IMG/VR virus record: IMGVR_UViG_3300042472_000487
Coordinates: 1 to 24,667 of that record
Length of the DNA: 24,667 nt
Direction: 5' to 3' (one strand)
Source of the DNA: a virus
In this document: positions 14,707 to 20,619 of the stretch, in pieces
How the letters are laid out: every line of letters begins with the position of its first letter
Numbering within the stretch: the stretch's first letter is position 1
Notes under the pieces: model-generated
Seen by the model: the letters and a program-made list of their open reading frames with translations, nothing else
Database searches by the model: none
Told to the model about the DNA's origin: nothing
Made by a program: the position numbers and the translations under genes

Positions 14707-15626
14707 TACATCCACCAAGGAATAACAGACGCTTGCTTAATTGCGTAGTCCACTTCTTCGTCTGTCATGTCACCAATGTCTTTGGCGTCAGTCTTGCTGT
14801 AGTCCAGGAAGAAGATACCGTCACGAAAACGTGGCAACGCTTTTAACAAAGTCTTAGCCGACTCAATACCTGCTTTGTCATTGTCCATTGCAATGATCAC
14901 ACGCTCTGCTGACTCAGAGAGCAATGTCATTTGCTCGTGGCTTACATGAGCACCAAATGTGGCGAGTGCTTGCATACCCCCGAATGATGATGCAAACCTC
15001 ACCACATCTAGTGGTGATTCAACGAGCACAGCAGTCCTTGACTGAAAGCGTTCAATACCAAAAAGTGTCTTGCTCTTCTTTACACCAACTGGATTGTTGT
15101 TGAAGTACTCAGGACCTTTCTCTTGCCATCCCATTAGTTCACCTAACGGGGACACGATAGGAATTACCCATGCTTTTTTCATCATGTTCCATTTGATGCC
15201 GTGCACTAACGCAACGTCTGCATCAAGGTGTCGTTTTACCAACTCTTTGTGTGGCACTTGTTCAAAGCGACTGTACGAAACCCAATCAACTTCTGGTTGG
15301 TACTCAACACGCTCTGGAGCAGTAAGTCGGTTGATACCTGTCTCAATGAGTAACTGATTAACAGCCGAGACACTGTCGGGGTTTCCTGTCAACTCTGAGA
15401 CAAGTCCAGCAAGTGTTCCACGGGCGCCACATGAGTGACAGATCCATAGACCGCTCTCTGAGTTCATGGACCATGATGGAGAACCATCTGCACGACCCGT
15501 GCGCTTCTCGTGTACTGGACAGCACCCTGAAATCTCACGACCACTTGTTCGCCGTACATCTACGCCGAGTTCTAGAAGAACATTAGAAAGATCAGTAGTA
15601 CCAGTTGTCTGTGTCGCCGTTGTCAT
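14706..15626 (-). CDS. DnaG-type primase (CHC2 zinc finger + Toprim)
   Basis: The protein makes RNA primers for lagging-strand synthesis. The zinc-binding domain shows GCCPVHEKRTG and WICHSCGA (Cys-x2-His then Cys-x2-Cys, about residues 36-66). The Toprim domain shows the catalytic Glu in VLVESPLDVVRF and the DxD in IIAMDNDKAG. At about 306 aa it is shorter than cellular DnaG and has no clear helicase-interaction domain. I chose the ATG at 15626: a perfect GGAGGT lies 8 nt upstream, inside the helicase gene, while the ATG at 15632 is only 2 nt from it. The start overlaps the end of the DnaB-like gene by 35 nt. Confidence 0.88.
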   Translation of the reverse strand: MTTATQTTGTTDLSNVLLELGVDVRRTSGREISGCCPVHEKRTGRADGSPSWSMNSESGLWICHSCGARGTLAGLVSELTGNPDSVSAVNQLLIETGINRLTAPERVEYQPEVDWVSYSRFEQVPHKELVKRHLDADVALVHGIKWNMMKKAWVIPIVSPLGELMGWQEKGPEYFNNNPVGVKKSKTLFGIERFQSRTAVLVESPLDVVRFASSFGGMQALATFGAHVSHEQMTLLSESAERVIIAMDNDKAGIESAKTLLKALPRFRDGIFFLDYSKTDAKDIGDMTDEEVDYAIKQASVIPWWM

Positions 15627-16848
15627 TTTCATCCACCTCCGTAAAGTTCATATTTTCCCAATCCCATTTAATTCTTACTTCACCCTTAGGTGATGACCGA
15701 GACAAGATAACTCTGATGATTGCTTGGTTATCTACGTCAGGATCTGATTCCACACCGAGCACAAGGTCTGAGTCCTGTGCGAATGACGATGTGTAACCAA
15801 TTGCTTCCGCCGTAATCTGCCGTGACTTCTTGTTCCCAAGTTTCCACGACAATACTTGTGTTGTCCCGATGATAGGGATATCAAAACGCTGTGCCAACCT
15901 CTTGAGCGAGCGTGTGATATTTGTCAATGCTTGTGGCGAACCCTTTGGCTCTCCCTGCTCATCGTCCATGAGATACACACCATCAACAATTAACAAGCGT
16001 GGGCGGTGTTGTTGCACCTTCCCAGCAAGAGCACTCACTGTTGTTAACGAGTGGGTGTCTTCAGTCATGATGAACGGGTGCATGTTCTTGCGAAGTTTCA
16101 ATGCTTTTGAAATGCGTTCCATGTCTTGGGCAGTTAAGTCACCACGAATAATGCGTGTATGTGGCACTCCTGAAATAATGGCGTCATAACGAGCCGCTTG
16201 CTCTTCAATACTCATTTCAAATGAAACATACATTGGCGTGATGCCGTGGCTGTGAGCCGCATCAGCCATGATCAAGGTCATTAATGATTTACCCTTTTTC
16301 GCTTCACCAACGAATGTAACCAACTGCTGAGGCCGAAGACCAGCAGTGATCCGATCAAGACCAAGAAAGCCTGTCGGAATTCCACGAAGACCGTTCGGAG
16401 TGTTGCGCATCTCTTCATACTTTGCTAACCGTCCTTCCCATGATTCCATGAGGTCAATGTCTCGGAGGCGTGCAACTTCTACTGATGCTTTTTGTAAGCC
16501 TTCGGAGAGTTTGTTAAATGCTTCTTCGGTCTCGTTGTTGTTAAGCGATGGTAGAGCCGATGTAATTGCGCTGACCAAGTGCTGGTGCTTGTATGCAACA
16601 TAGATCTCGTCAATGAGCGCTTGGAATGGTTCGTTCTCTGCATTGAGCAAACGAAGGTCTGCGTACTGTTGTTTGAAGACACGGGCACTTGGCACCACGC
16701 TGTACTCACGCCAGTAATCAAGAACCCATAGCCAGATGTCAGACCACTCGCCACTGAAGTGATCGGGACGAAGTCCACCGTCAATGATTTCGCTGAGGTC
16801 AGCAGTCTGAATAACCTTGCTGATTAAGAGATGTTCAGTTGATGCCAT
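15592..16848 (-). CDS. dnaB: DnaB-like replicative helicase
   Basis: The 418-aa protein resembles the DnaB family. A helical N-terminal domain (about 1-115) is followed by a linker helix and a RecA-like motor. Walker A is GEAKKGKS (181-188), the catalytic Glu is in YVSFEMS (about 211), and Walker B is LLIVDG (about 285-290). The Gln/Arg-rich C-terminal part (IGTTQVLSWKLG, DSDLVLGVESD) matches DnaB motifs H3 and H4. It should encircle and unwind the phage fork after loading by the DnaC-like protein. The ATG at 16848 overlaps the upstream stop (TAATG), so I prefer it to the in-frame start at 16860. Walker A has AKK where cellular DnaB usually has RPS or similar. Confidence 0.88.
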   Translation of the reverse strand: MASTEHLLISKVIQTADLSEIIDGGLRPDHFSGEWSDIWLWVLDYWREYSVVPSARVFKQQYADLRLLNAENEPFQALIDEIYVAYKHQHLVSAITSALPSLNNNETEEAFNKLSEGLQKASVEVARLRDIDLMESWEGRLAKYEEMRNTPNGLRGIPTGFLGLDRITAGLRPQQLVTFVGEAKKGKSLMTLIMADAAHSHGITPMYVSFEMSIEEQAARYDAIISGVPHTRIIRGDLTAQDMERISKALKLRKNMHPFIMTEDTHSLTTVSALAGKVQQHRPRLLIVDGVYLMDDEQGEPKGSPQALTNITRSLKRLAQRFDIPIIGTTQVLSWKLGNKKSRQITAEAIGYTSSFAQDSDLVLGVESDPDVDNQAIIRVILSRSSPKGEVRIKWDWENMNFTEVDENDNGDTDNWYY

Positions 16849-17288
16849 TAGAAAACCCAAGCGCTTGTAGGAGATGAAACTGTCGCACGAAGTCCGAGCG
16901 CAAATGCTTGTTCTTGGTGTGGAACGAAGATTGTACGGACAGATCTCTTGAATCGCAAGTCGTATTCAAGTTCTCCCACATTTTTATAGTAGAGAACTGG
17001 AAGGGACATTCCTTTACGTTGTAGCCAGTTGTCTACTGCTTCAACTGCATCTATTGACAAGAAAGTGTAAACCTCTGCGCCGATACCTAAACGATGAGTT
17101 GTGTCGTAAAGAGACTTCAACGGAAGGTCATTTGATTCCCACAAGTTAAGAACACGGTCCCAGTTGTTTCGTGCTTTATACAACGAACTACCAATACCTT
17201 TGATACCCCCAGGAGGTGAAGCAAGTAGTTCTTCAAAGACAACTCCGTATCCAACGTCCTCGTATGATTGAATGTCATTACCGAACAT
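16848..17288 (-). CDS. Hypothetical protein of the primosome operon, 146 aa
   Basis: It lies between the loader and the helicase, with one-base overlaps on both sides (stop/start at 17288 and 16848). From about residue 60 on (LYDTTHRLGIGAEVYTFLSIDAVEAVDNWLQRKGMS, then VRTIFVPHQEQAFALGLRA) the order of secondary structures recalls the C-terminal half of a HAD-like fold. The usual catalytic DxD and the motif-IV acids are missing, so a catalytically dead HAD-like protein is only a weak guess. Position suggests a role in helicase loading or priming. Confidence 0.7.
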   Translation of the reverse strand: MFGNDIQSYEDVGYGVVFEELLASPPGGIKGIGSSLYKARNNWDRVLNLWESNDLPLKSLYDTTHRLGIGAEVYTFLSIDAVEAVDNWLQRKGMSLPVLYYKNVGELEYDLRFKRSVRTIFVPHQEQAFALGLRATVSSPTSAWVF

Positions 17289-17920
17289 TAGTGCTCCAAC
17301 CTGTAATCAGAACCAGTTACTCCCATAATGAAACATGATTGTTTGATAATGGAATGCACTCGTGGACTGTACAGAGTTGGCAACTTGTCGGGGTTAATTT
17401 CTGTTGTAAAGATTGTTGGCAGTTGCATGTCATAACGAGATTCAATCATGCTTGAGACTGTCTTTGACATGTACTCGGTCAAGCGATCTGCATTCAAGTT
17501 GTCAACAACAACAATGTCGTAAACACGGCGCATGTACTTGAGCAAGTTTGGATCGCCGTACATTTCAGGAAGTTCACCATCGTTGTTGCGAGAGTCGTGA
17601 ACCATTTCAACAAAGATGTCGTAAGAGATAAACAAACCACTGAGTTCGTTCTTTGAAACAACTTCACGCAAAGCGGCTACAGCCATGTGTGTTTTACCAA
17701 GACCTGTCTTGCCATGGATATACAAACCCATACCGTCTTCCATGCGCTTCTCAATATTGTTTGTCCACTTGATGACAGCATCTTTGAATGCAGGCGAACC
17801 TTCGTTCTCGTCATAGTTTGCAAACGTGCTGTTCTTGTAGCGAGGTGGTACACGCAGATTACGAACCCGTTCTTCAACGGGGCGGTTGCGCCAGTATTTT
17901 GAACTCTTCCAGTCAGTCAT
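17288..17920 (-). CDS. DnaC/IstB-like AAA+ ATPase, helicase loader
   Basis: The 210-aa protein is a AAA+ ATPase of the DnaC/IstB group. Walker A is GKTGLGKT (70-77), Walker B lies in YDIVVVDNLNADR, and a sensor-like stretch follows (LPTIFTTEINPDKL). The N-terminal 35 residues are polar and may bind the helicase. It likely opens or escorts the DnaB-like ring encoded two genes downstream. I prefer the ATG at 17920 (GGAAAAGC upstream); a GTG at 17959 is an in-frame alternative. The Walker B ends VVVDN rather than the usual DE, so the Glu is not where expected. It is preceded by a 68-bp gap with repeats (from 17960). Confidence 0.85.
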   Translation of the reverse strand: MTDWKSSKYWRNRPVEERVRNLRVPPRYKNSTFANYDENEGSPAFKDAVIKWTNNIEKRMEDGMGLYIHGKTGLGKTHMAVAALREVVSKNELSGLFISYDIFVEMVHDSRNNDGELPEMYGDPNLLKYMRRVYDIVVVDNLNADRLTEYMSKTVSSMIESRYDMQLPTIFTTEINPDKLPTLYSPRVHSIIKQSCFIMGVTGSDYRLEH

Positions 17921-17965
17921 GCTTTTCCATTTTGTGAGGGGGTAACGATGATACCGCACACCTAT

Positions 17966-17994
17966 GGTCTAAAAACGTAACTGGGTCTAAAAAA
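17966..17994 (-). repeat. Direct repeat upstream of the loader gene
   Basis: GGTCTAAAAA occurs at 17966-17975 and again at 17984-17993, 18 bp apart. Read on the minus strand this is TTTTTAGACC twice, just before the GTG/ATG region of the loader gene. It could be an operator for a regulator or part of a promoter. Confidence 0.5.
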
Positions 17995-18029
17995 TAAAGA
18001 TCGCAACAAATGCAGTGTATAAACGATCT
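17984..18029 (-). terminator. Possible weak terminator after the 133-aa gene
   Basis: On the minus strand AGATCG and CGATCT form a 6-bp stem with a 20-nt loop, followed by TTATTTTTT. The stem begins inside the stop codon of the 133-aa gene. Stem GC is only 50% and the loop is large, so termination would be partial at best. Confidence 0.3.
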
Positions 18030-18429
18030 ATTCTTCGGTAAGTCTTGGGTCAATTGAGATTGAGGTCGGCTGATCGTCTTCTTTGACATAATTCTCCTTT
18101 GCGTATTTATCTAAGTTCGCTAGAAAGGCTCTCCACGGTGCCACCTCCACTGGTAACGGTCTCCGTGTTATTTCTTTTACGAACGCCATGATCATGGCAC
18201 GAATCTGATCGGTTGTAAAGCCCTTGTCGGTAAGTTTCTTGAAACCCTTCATCAGGGCAGGACCATTCACTGGGGAGGTGATCCTGTCCATGGTCTCGGT
18301 CGGGAGGCTGGCTCGGAAGAAGTACACCAAGTTCCCACGGGAGTCTTGGCGGGTCTGTTTTGGGGCGGGTTCTTTTTTGTCAGGGTCTTCACCTAAGCCG
18401 ACGCCCCAGTCGTCAGAAAGTTTCTTCAT
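18028..18429 (-). CDS. Hypothetical replication protein, 133 aa
   Basis: The protein has a polar, Lys/Asp-rich head (about 1-35) and then a compact helical region. This includes GFTTDQIRAMIMAFVKEITRRPLP and EVAPWRAFLANLDKYAKENY, which looks like a small protein-interaction domain. I do not recognise a family. It lies directly after the initiator gene, the place held by the helicase-loading partner in lambda-like phages, and just before the DnaC-like gene, so it may bridge initiator and loader. The ATG at 18429 is chosen because GAGG lies 8 nt upstream; the in-frame TTG at 18435 is less likely. It overlaps the initiator gene by 17 nt. Confidence 0.7.
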   Translation of the reverse strand: MKKLSDDWGVGLGEDPDKKEPAPKQTRQDSRGNLVYFFRASLPTETMDRITSPVNGPALMKGFKKLTDKGFTTDQIRAMIMAFVKEITRRPLPVEVAPWRAFLANLDKYAKENYVKEDDQPTSISIDPRLTEE

Positions 18430-18898
18430 CTTCAAGCCTCTGATCTACTTGTATTGAAATTTTCCCTTTCTTGTTATTTTTACTCTTGTTATATACTCTT
18501 GATTGGGTGTCACCCGTGACACTACTAGTGGTGTCTCCCGTGACACTACCTAGTGTCTCCATGGACACTACTAGGGGTGACTCGTGTGACACTACTGGGT
18601 TGTTAAAATTGACGTAATAGCGATTCGTCAAGTTCTTGTTACTGCGGGTCACACGGTGCTGTTTGACAATCAGACCGATCTCTTCTAGGCGCTTCATAGA
18701 GCGAATTACGGTTCGGCGGTCACAGCCCAACTGGTCAGCAATGTGCTGGTAGGAGGTTGTCAGTTCCTGCGTTTCTGGGTGCAGGTACTGGAGCATGTGG
18801 TTCAGTACTGCGTGTGAGATGTAGTCCGTAGAGATGTACGGAAGGACCCACCTTGGGACTGGTAAAAAAGGTCCACTCAACTTGTTGTTTCGTGCCAT
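18413..18898 (-). CDS. Winged-helix replication initiator with the origin inside its gene
   Basis: The N-terminal 100 residues form a winged HTH (FLPVPRWVLPYIS, helix ELTTSYQHIADQLGCDRRTVIRSMKRLEEIGLI, wing NLTNRYYVNF). The pattern matches initiators of the lambda O / DnaD-N type. The next part is encoded by four palindromic iterons (18507-18592) and has low complexity (SVTGDTTSSVTGDT). A short basic tail ends it. This is the same plan as lambda O, where the gene for the initiator carries its own origin. The ATG at 18898 has GAGGAG 4-6 nt upstream; an ATG at 18931 would add 11 residues but lacks an RBS. It is the first gene of the replication operon. Confidence 0.8.
   Translation of the reverse strand: MARNNKLSGPFLPVPRWVLPYISTDYISHAVLNHMLQYLHPETQELTTSYQHIADQLGCDRRTVIRSMKRLEEIGLIVKQHRVTRSNKNLTNRYYVNFNNPVVSHESPLVVSMETLGSVTGDTTSSVTGDTQSRVYNKSKNNKKGKISIQVDQRLEDEETF
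18451..18505. other. AT-rich element next to the iterons, probable DNA unwinding element
   Basis: This 55-bp stretch is much richer in A+T than its surroundings. It holds three spaced copies of TCTTG(A/T)T (starting at 18469, 18484 and 18497), the first two within TCTTGTTAT, about 13-15 bp apart. This recalls the 13-mers of oriC and the AT-rich flank of lambda ori. It lies at one end of the iterons only. Confidence 0.6.
18507..18592. repeat. Four palindromic iterons, probable replication origin
   Basis: A 16-bp palindrome, GTGTCACCCGTGACAC, stands at 18507-18522. Related copies are at 18531-18546 (one change), 18553-18568 and 18577-18592 (more diverged). They repeat every 24, 22 and 24 bp and are joined by TACTAG-like linkers. 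The 22-bp step changes the reading frame of the host gene, so selection for the DNA rather than the peptide is likely. The layout (four inverted-repeat iterons inside an initiator gene, AT-rich flank) matches lambda ori. Confidence 0.75.
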
Positions 18899-18948
18899 AT
18901 TGCTCCTCAGGTTGTTATCTAGGGTCGCCATGCTACACTCTCGCTAGT

Positions 18949-18982
18949 CACTTTGGCACTTCCCTGATCGGGTGCTAAAGTG
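18949..18982. promoter_or_regulatory. Near-perfect palindrome over the rightward promoter, operator candidate
   Basis: CACTTTGGCAC (18949-18959) and GTGCTAAAGTG (18972-18982) are inverted repeats matching at 10 of 11 positions, with a 12-bp centre. The arms contain the -35 and -10 of the rightward promoter. Read on the minus strand, the same arms give TTAGCA, 17 bp, CAAAGT, a weaker promoter-like pair facing the replication operon. A dimeric repressor or activator could control both directions. Confidence 0.65.
18953..18981 (+). promoter_or_regulatory. Rightward sigma70-type promoter
   Basis: TTGGCA (18953-18958, 5 of 6 to consensus) and TAAAGT (18976-18981, 4 of 6) are separated by exactly 17 bp. 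Transcription would begin near 18988, a few bases before the folded RNA at 18992, and read into the two small rightward genes. Confidence 0.6.
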
Positions 18983-18991
18983 TGCAATAGT

Positions 18992-19082
18992 GTTGAGGGG
19001 AGGGCGACCTCCTCAGGAACTACAGAGCAAGGGTATTTCCCTCCTTTCTTCCCTTGCCCTTGTTAACGGCCCTCCCTTCAAC
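18992..19082 (+). ncRNA. Strongly folded leader or small RNA with anti-Shine-Dalgarno loops
   Basis: The ends GTTGAGGGGAGGGC (18992-19005) and GCCCTCCCTTCAAC (19069-19082) pair over 14 positions with one G-U pair. Inside, GCAAGGG (19027-19033) and CCCTTGC (19051-19057) form a 7-bp hairpin with a 17-nt pyrimidine loop. That loop contains CCTCCTTTCT (19040-19049), which equals the usual 3' end of 16S rRNA in many Actinobacteria and Firmicutes. A second anti-SD-like run, ACCTCCTC, is at 19007-19014, just inside the closing stem. It lies just behind the promoter and ends 15 nt before the ATG at 19098. No T-run follows, so it is probably a leader or a processed RNA. Confidence 0.5.
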
Positions 19083-19097
19083 CGCTAAACTTGTTTG

Positions 19098-19262
19098 ATG
19101 GCATCTAAAAAAGAAGTATGGGATAAACCCAATCCTAAAAAGAAATCCAGCAAGTTGACCTCTGACCAAAAGTCAGAAGCAAAGGCTCGTGCAAAAGCCG
19201 CTGGTCGTCCGTACCCAAACCTTGTTGACAACATGGCTGTCAGTAAAAAAGGTAAAAAGTAA
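19098..19262 (+). CDS. Small basic protein, 54 aa, of aquatic phage type
   Basis: I read this ORF from the plus strand. It starts MASKKEVWDKPNPKK and contains KLTSDQKSEAKARAKAAGRPYPNLVDNMAV, a motif I recall in small phage proteins of unknown function. No Shine-Dalgarno lies in the 14 nt before the ATG, which follows the folded RNA; translation may depend on that structure. The stop overlaps the next start (TAATG). The protein is rich in Lys and may bind nucleic acid, but this is inference. Confidence 0.72.
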   Translation: MASKKEVWDKPNPKKKSSKLTSDQKSEAKARAKAAGRPYPNLVDNMAVSKKGKK

Positions 19263-19534
19263 TGGCAACTAAGAAATCAGAAGCATGGCAACGCAAAGAA
19301 GGTAAGAACGAAAAGGGTGGACTTAACGAAAAAGGTCGTAAGTCTTATGAGAAGGCAAACCCTGGTTCAGACCTCAAGCCACCTGTGTCTAAAGAACAGG
19401 CTAGTAAATCTCCAAAGTCTGCGGCTCGCCGTAAGTCTTTTTGCGCTCGTATGAGTGGCATGGAAGGTCCAATGAAGAAGCCAAACGGTGAACCTACTCG
19501 TAAGGCTTTAGCATTACGAAAATGGGATTGTTAA
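19262..19534 (+). CDS. Small basic conserved phage protein, 90 aa
   Basis: The protein starts MATKKSEAWQRKEGKNEKGGLNEKGRKSYEKANPG and ends in SFCARMSGMEGPMKKPNGEPTRKALALRKWDC. This GGLNxKGRxxYE ... FCARMxGMxGPM ... KALALRKWxC pattern is widespread in aquatic phages as a family of unknown function. It has two Cys residues (in SFCAR and the last residue). It is the second of only two rightward genes and ends 8 bp from the oppositely directed Rossmann-like gene. Function unknown. Confidence 0.8.
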   Translation: MATKKSEAWQRKEGKNEKGGLNEKGRKSYEKANPGSDLKPPVSKEQASKSPKSAARRKSFCARMSGMEGPMKKPNGEPTRKALALRKWDC

Positions 19535-19542
19535 GGCATCAA

Positions 19543-20352
19543 TTAAATAGTTGACCCAAAGCCAAACAACTGTTTGACTTCTTCCACATTTGCAGGACGG
19601 CTCATAATCACTCCGCTAGGGAATGTTGCCGTAAGCATGCATGTGTTATAAGAACTAGTAATTGCTCGGTCGTTTTGAGCACTGCTTACAACGTGGAATG
19701 TACCTAGGTCAATTGGTGGAAGAATCTCTTCCTCTTCTTCAATGACTGGTTCTGGCATCGGAACGTCATTGAGTATTGCATCAACGATTTGTTCTTTTGT
19801 CATAGTGGTACCAACATGGATACCTTGAGCCTTTGCGTTCTTGCGCAAAACACCAATAGACATTGACAACATTTCAGCACGGCTGAATGGTTCAATCTCA
19901 ACTTCTTCAGTTGGTATTGGGGCAGTCTTTTCTTCGTGCGTGATGTCCACAACAATTGGTACAAGGCCATTAGTCAAGTCAAGGATTGGGACGCCAGCAT
20001 CAGCGGCATCAAAACAAATCTCTTCCATCTCAGGTATCAATGCGTCATCCCAAAGAAGCAAAAGAGTTCCCTTAGTCTTTGACAGATAATGAATCATGTC
20101 TCTTGCTGGGTTTGCATCTAGTCGCTCAACTGAAGCCTTCTCAATAAACTCCGCAGGAGCCTTTCCATTGTGAGTAAGCATGAAATTAACTTCCATGTCA
20201 ATCAGCCAGTTGATTACTCGTGACTCTGAATCAGATGGTTTGGCACCACAGGTAACAATAAAATCGTTGTCTACACCTAGTTCATTAAGGGCATCTTCAA
20301 TGATGTTCTTGCTGGTTCTACCTGTTCCTAATACACCGTACTTTTTTAGCAT
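19543..20352 (-). CDS. Rossmann/SLOG-like protein with a HeH/SAP-like segment, 269 aa
   Basis: The N-terminus (MLKKYGVLGTGRTSKNIIEDAL) is a beta strand, Gly loop and helix as in nucleotide-binding Rossmann or SLOG folds. The order of strands then continues (FIVTCGAK, LLLLWDDALIPEMEEICFDAADAG, VPILDLTNGLVPI). Residues about 158-193 (FSRAEMLSMSIGVLRKNAKAQGIHVGTTMTKEQIVDAILN) look like a HeH/SAP or Rho-N type helix-turn-helix that often binds nucleic acid. An acidic linker and a C-terminal beta-rich part follow. I recall similar LDLTNGL proteins in actinophages but no known function. The start is good (AGGAGAAAACGATG). The gene follows the membrane protein and tail genes. Confidence 0.7.
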   Translation of the reverse strand: MLKKYGVLGTGRTSKNIIEDALNELGVDNDFIVTCGAKPSDSESRVINWLIDMEVNFMLTHNGKAPAEFIEKASVERLDANPARDMIHYLSKTKGTLLLLWDDALIPEMEEICFDAADAGVPILDLTNGLVPIVVDITHEEKTAPIPTEEVEIEPFSRAEMLSMSIGVLRKNAKAQGIHVGTTMTKEQIVDAILNDVPMPEPVIEEEEEILPPIDLGTFHVVSSAQNDRAITSSYNTCMLTATFPSGVIMSRPANVEEVKQLFGFGSTI

Positions 20353-20361
20353 CGTTTTCTC

Positions 20362-20619
20362 CTATTTTAGTGATTTGCGTTGTGCCATGTCTCCCACAAG
20401 CGTAATCATTCGGAGTACACCGTGGCAGGCGCCTGCCAGTGTAGCGACTACAAGACCCGATGTCCATATGTCCTGAACATTTAAAATAAAAGATGCACCA
20501 TAGCCAAAGACAATTCCTGCAAGGATCTTCACCCAAGGCATTGCTTCCCGTGGCGTTAATATGTTGAGTAGTTGAACCAATTTGTAAACGGCTAAACCTG
20601 CCACGAGATATGTCATCAT
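20362..20619 (-). CDS. Small membrane protein, 85 aa, holin candidate
   Basis: The protein has three hydrophobic stretches (TYLVAGLAVYKLVQLL, VKILAGIVFGYGASFIL, IWTSGLVVATLAGAC) and a basic C-terminus (AQRKSLK). Three short membrane spans and position after the tail genes would fit a holin, but no endolysin lies in this window, so other membrane roles are equally possible. The ATG at 20619 overlaps the tail gene's TGA (ATGA) and has AGGA 5 nt upstream; the longer in-frame start at 20637 is less likely. Confidence 0.72.
   Translation of the reverse strand: MMTYLVAGLAVYKLVQLLNILTPREAMPWVKILAGIVFGYGASFILNVQDIWTSGLVVATLAGACHGVLRMITLVGDMAQRKSLK

Noticed and set aside
16479-16784. Minus-strand ORF of 101 codons
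   Set aside because: It lies inside the DnaB-like gene in another frame and has no motif, RBS or gap of its own.
18507-18592. Repeats as a small CRISPR array
   Set aside because: The repeats are short palindromes with 6-8 bp linkers of similar sequence, too short for spacers, and no cas1/cas2 genes are present. They fit iterons.
18992-19082. Folded region as a tRNA or as a plain terminator
   Set aside because: No cloverleaf, T-loop or CCA end can be formed, and no T-run follows the closing stem, so neither reading fits.
19535-19542. Terminator between the convergent genes
   Set aside because: Only 8 bp separate the two stops, and no GC-rich hairpin with T-run is visible there. The hairpin CAAAC/GTTTG nearby is short and inside coding sequence.
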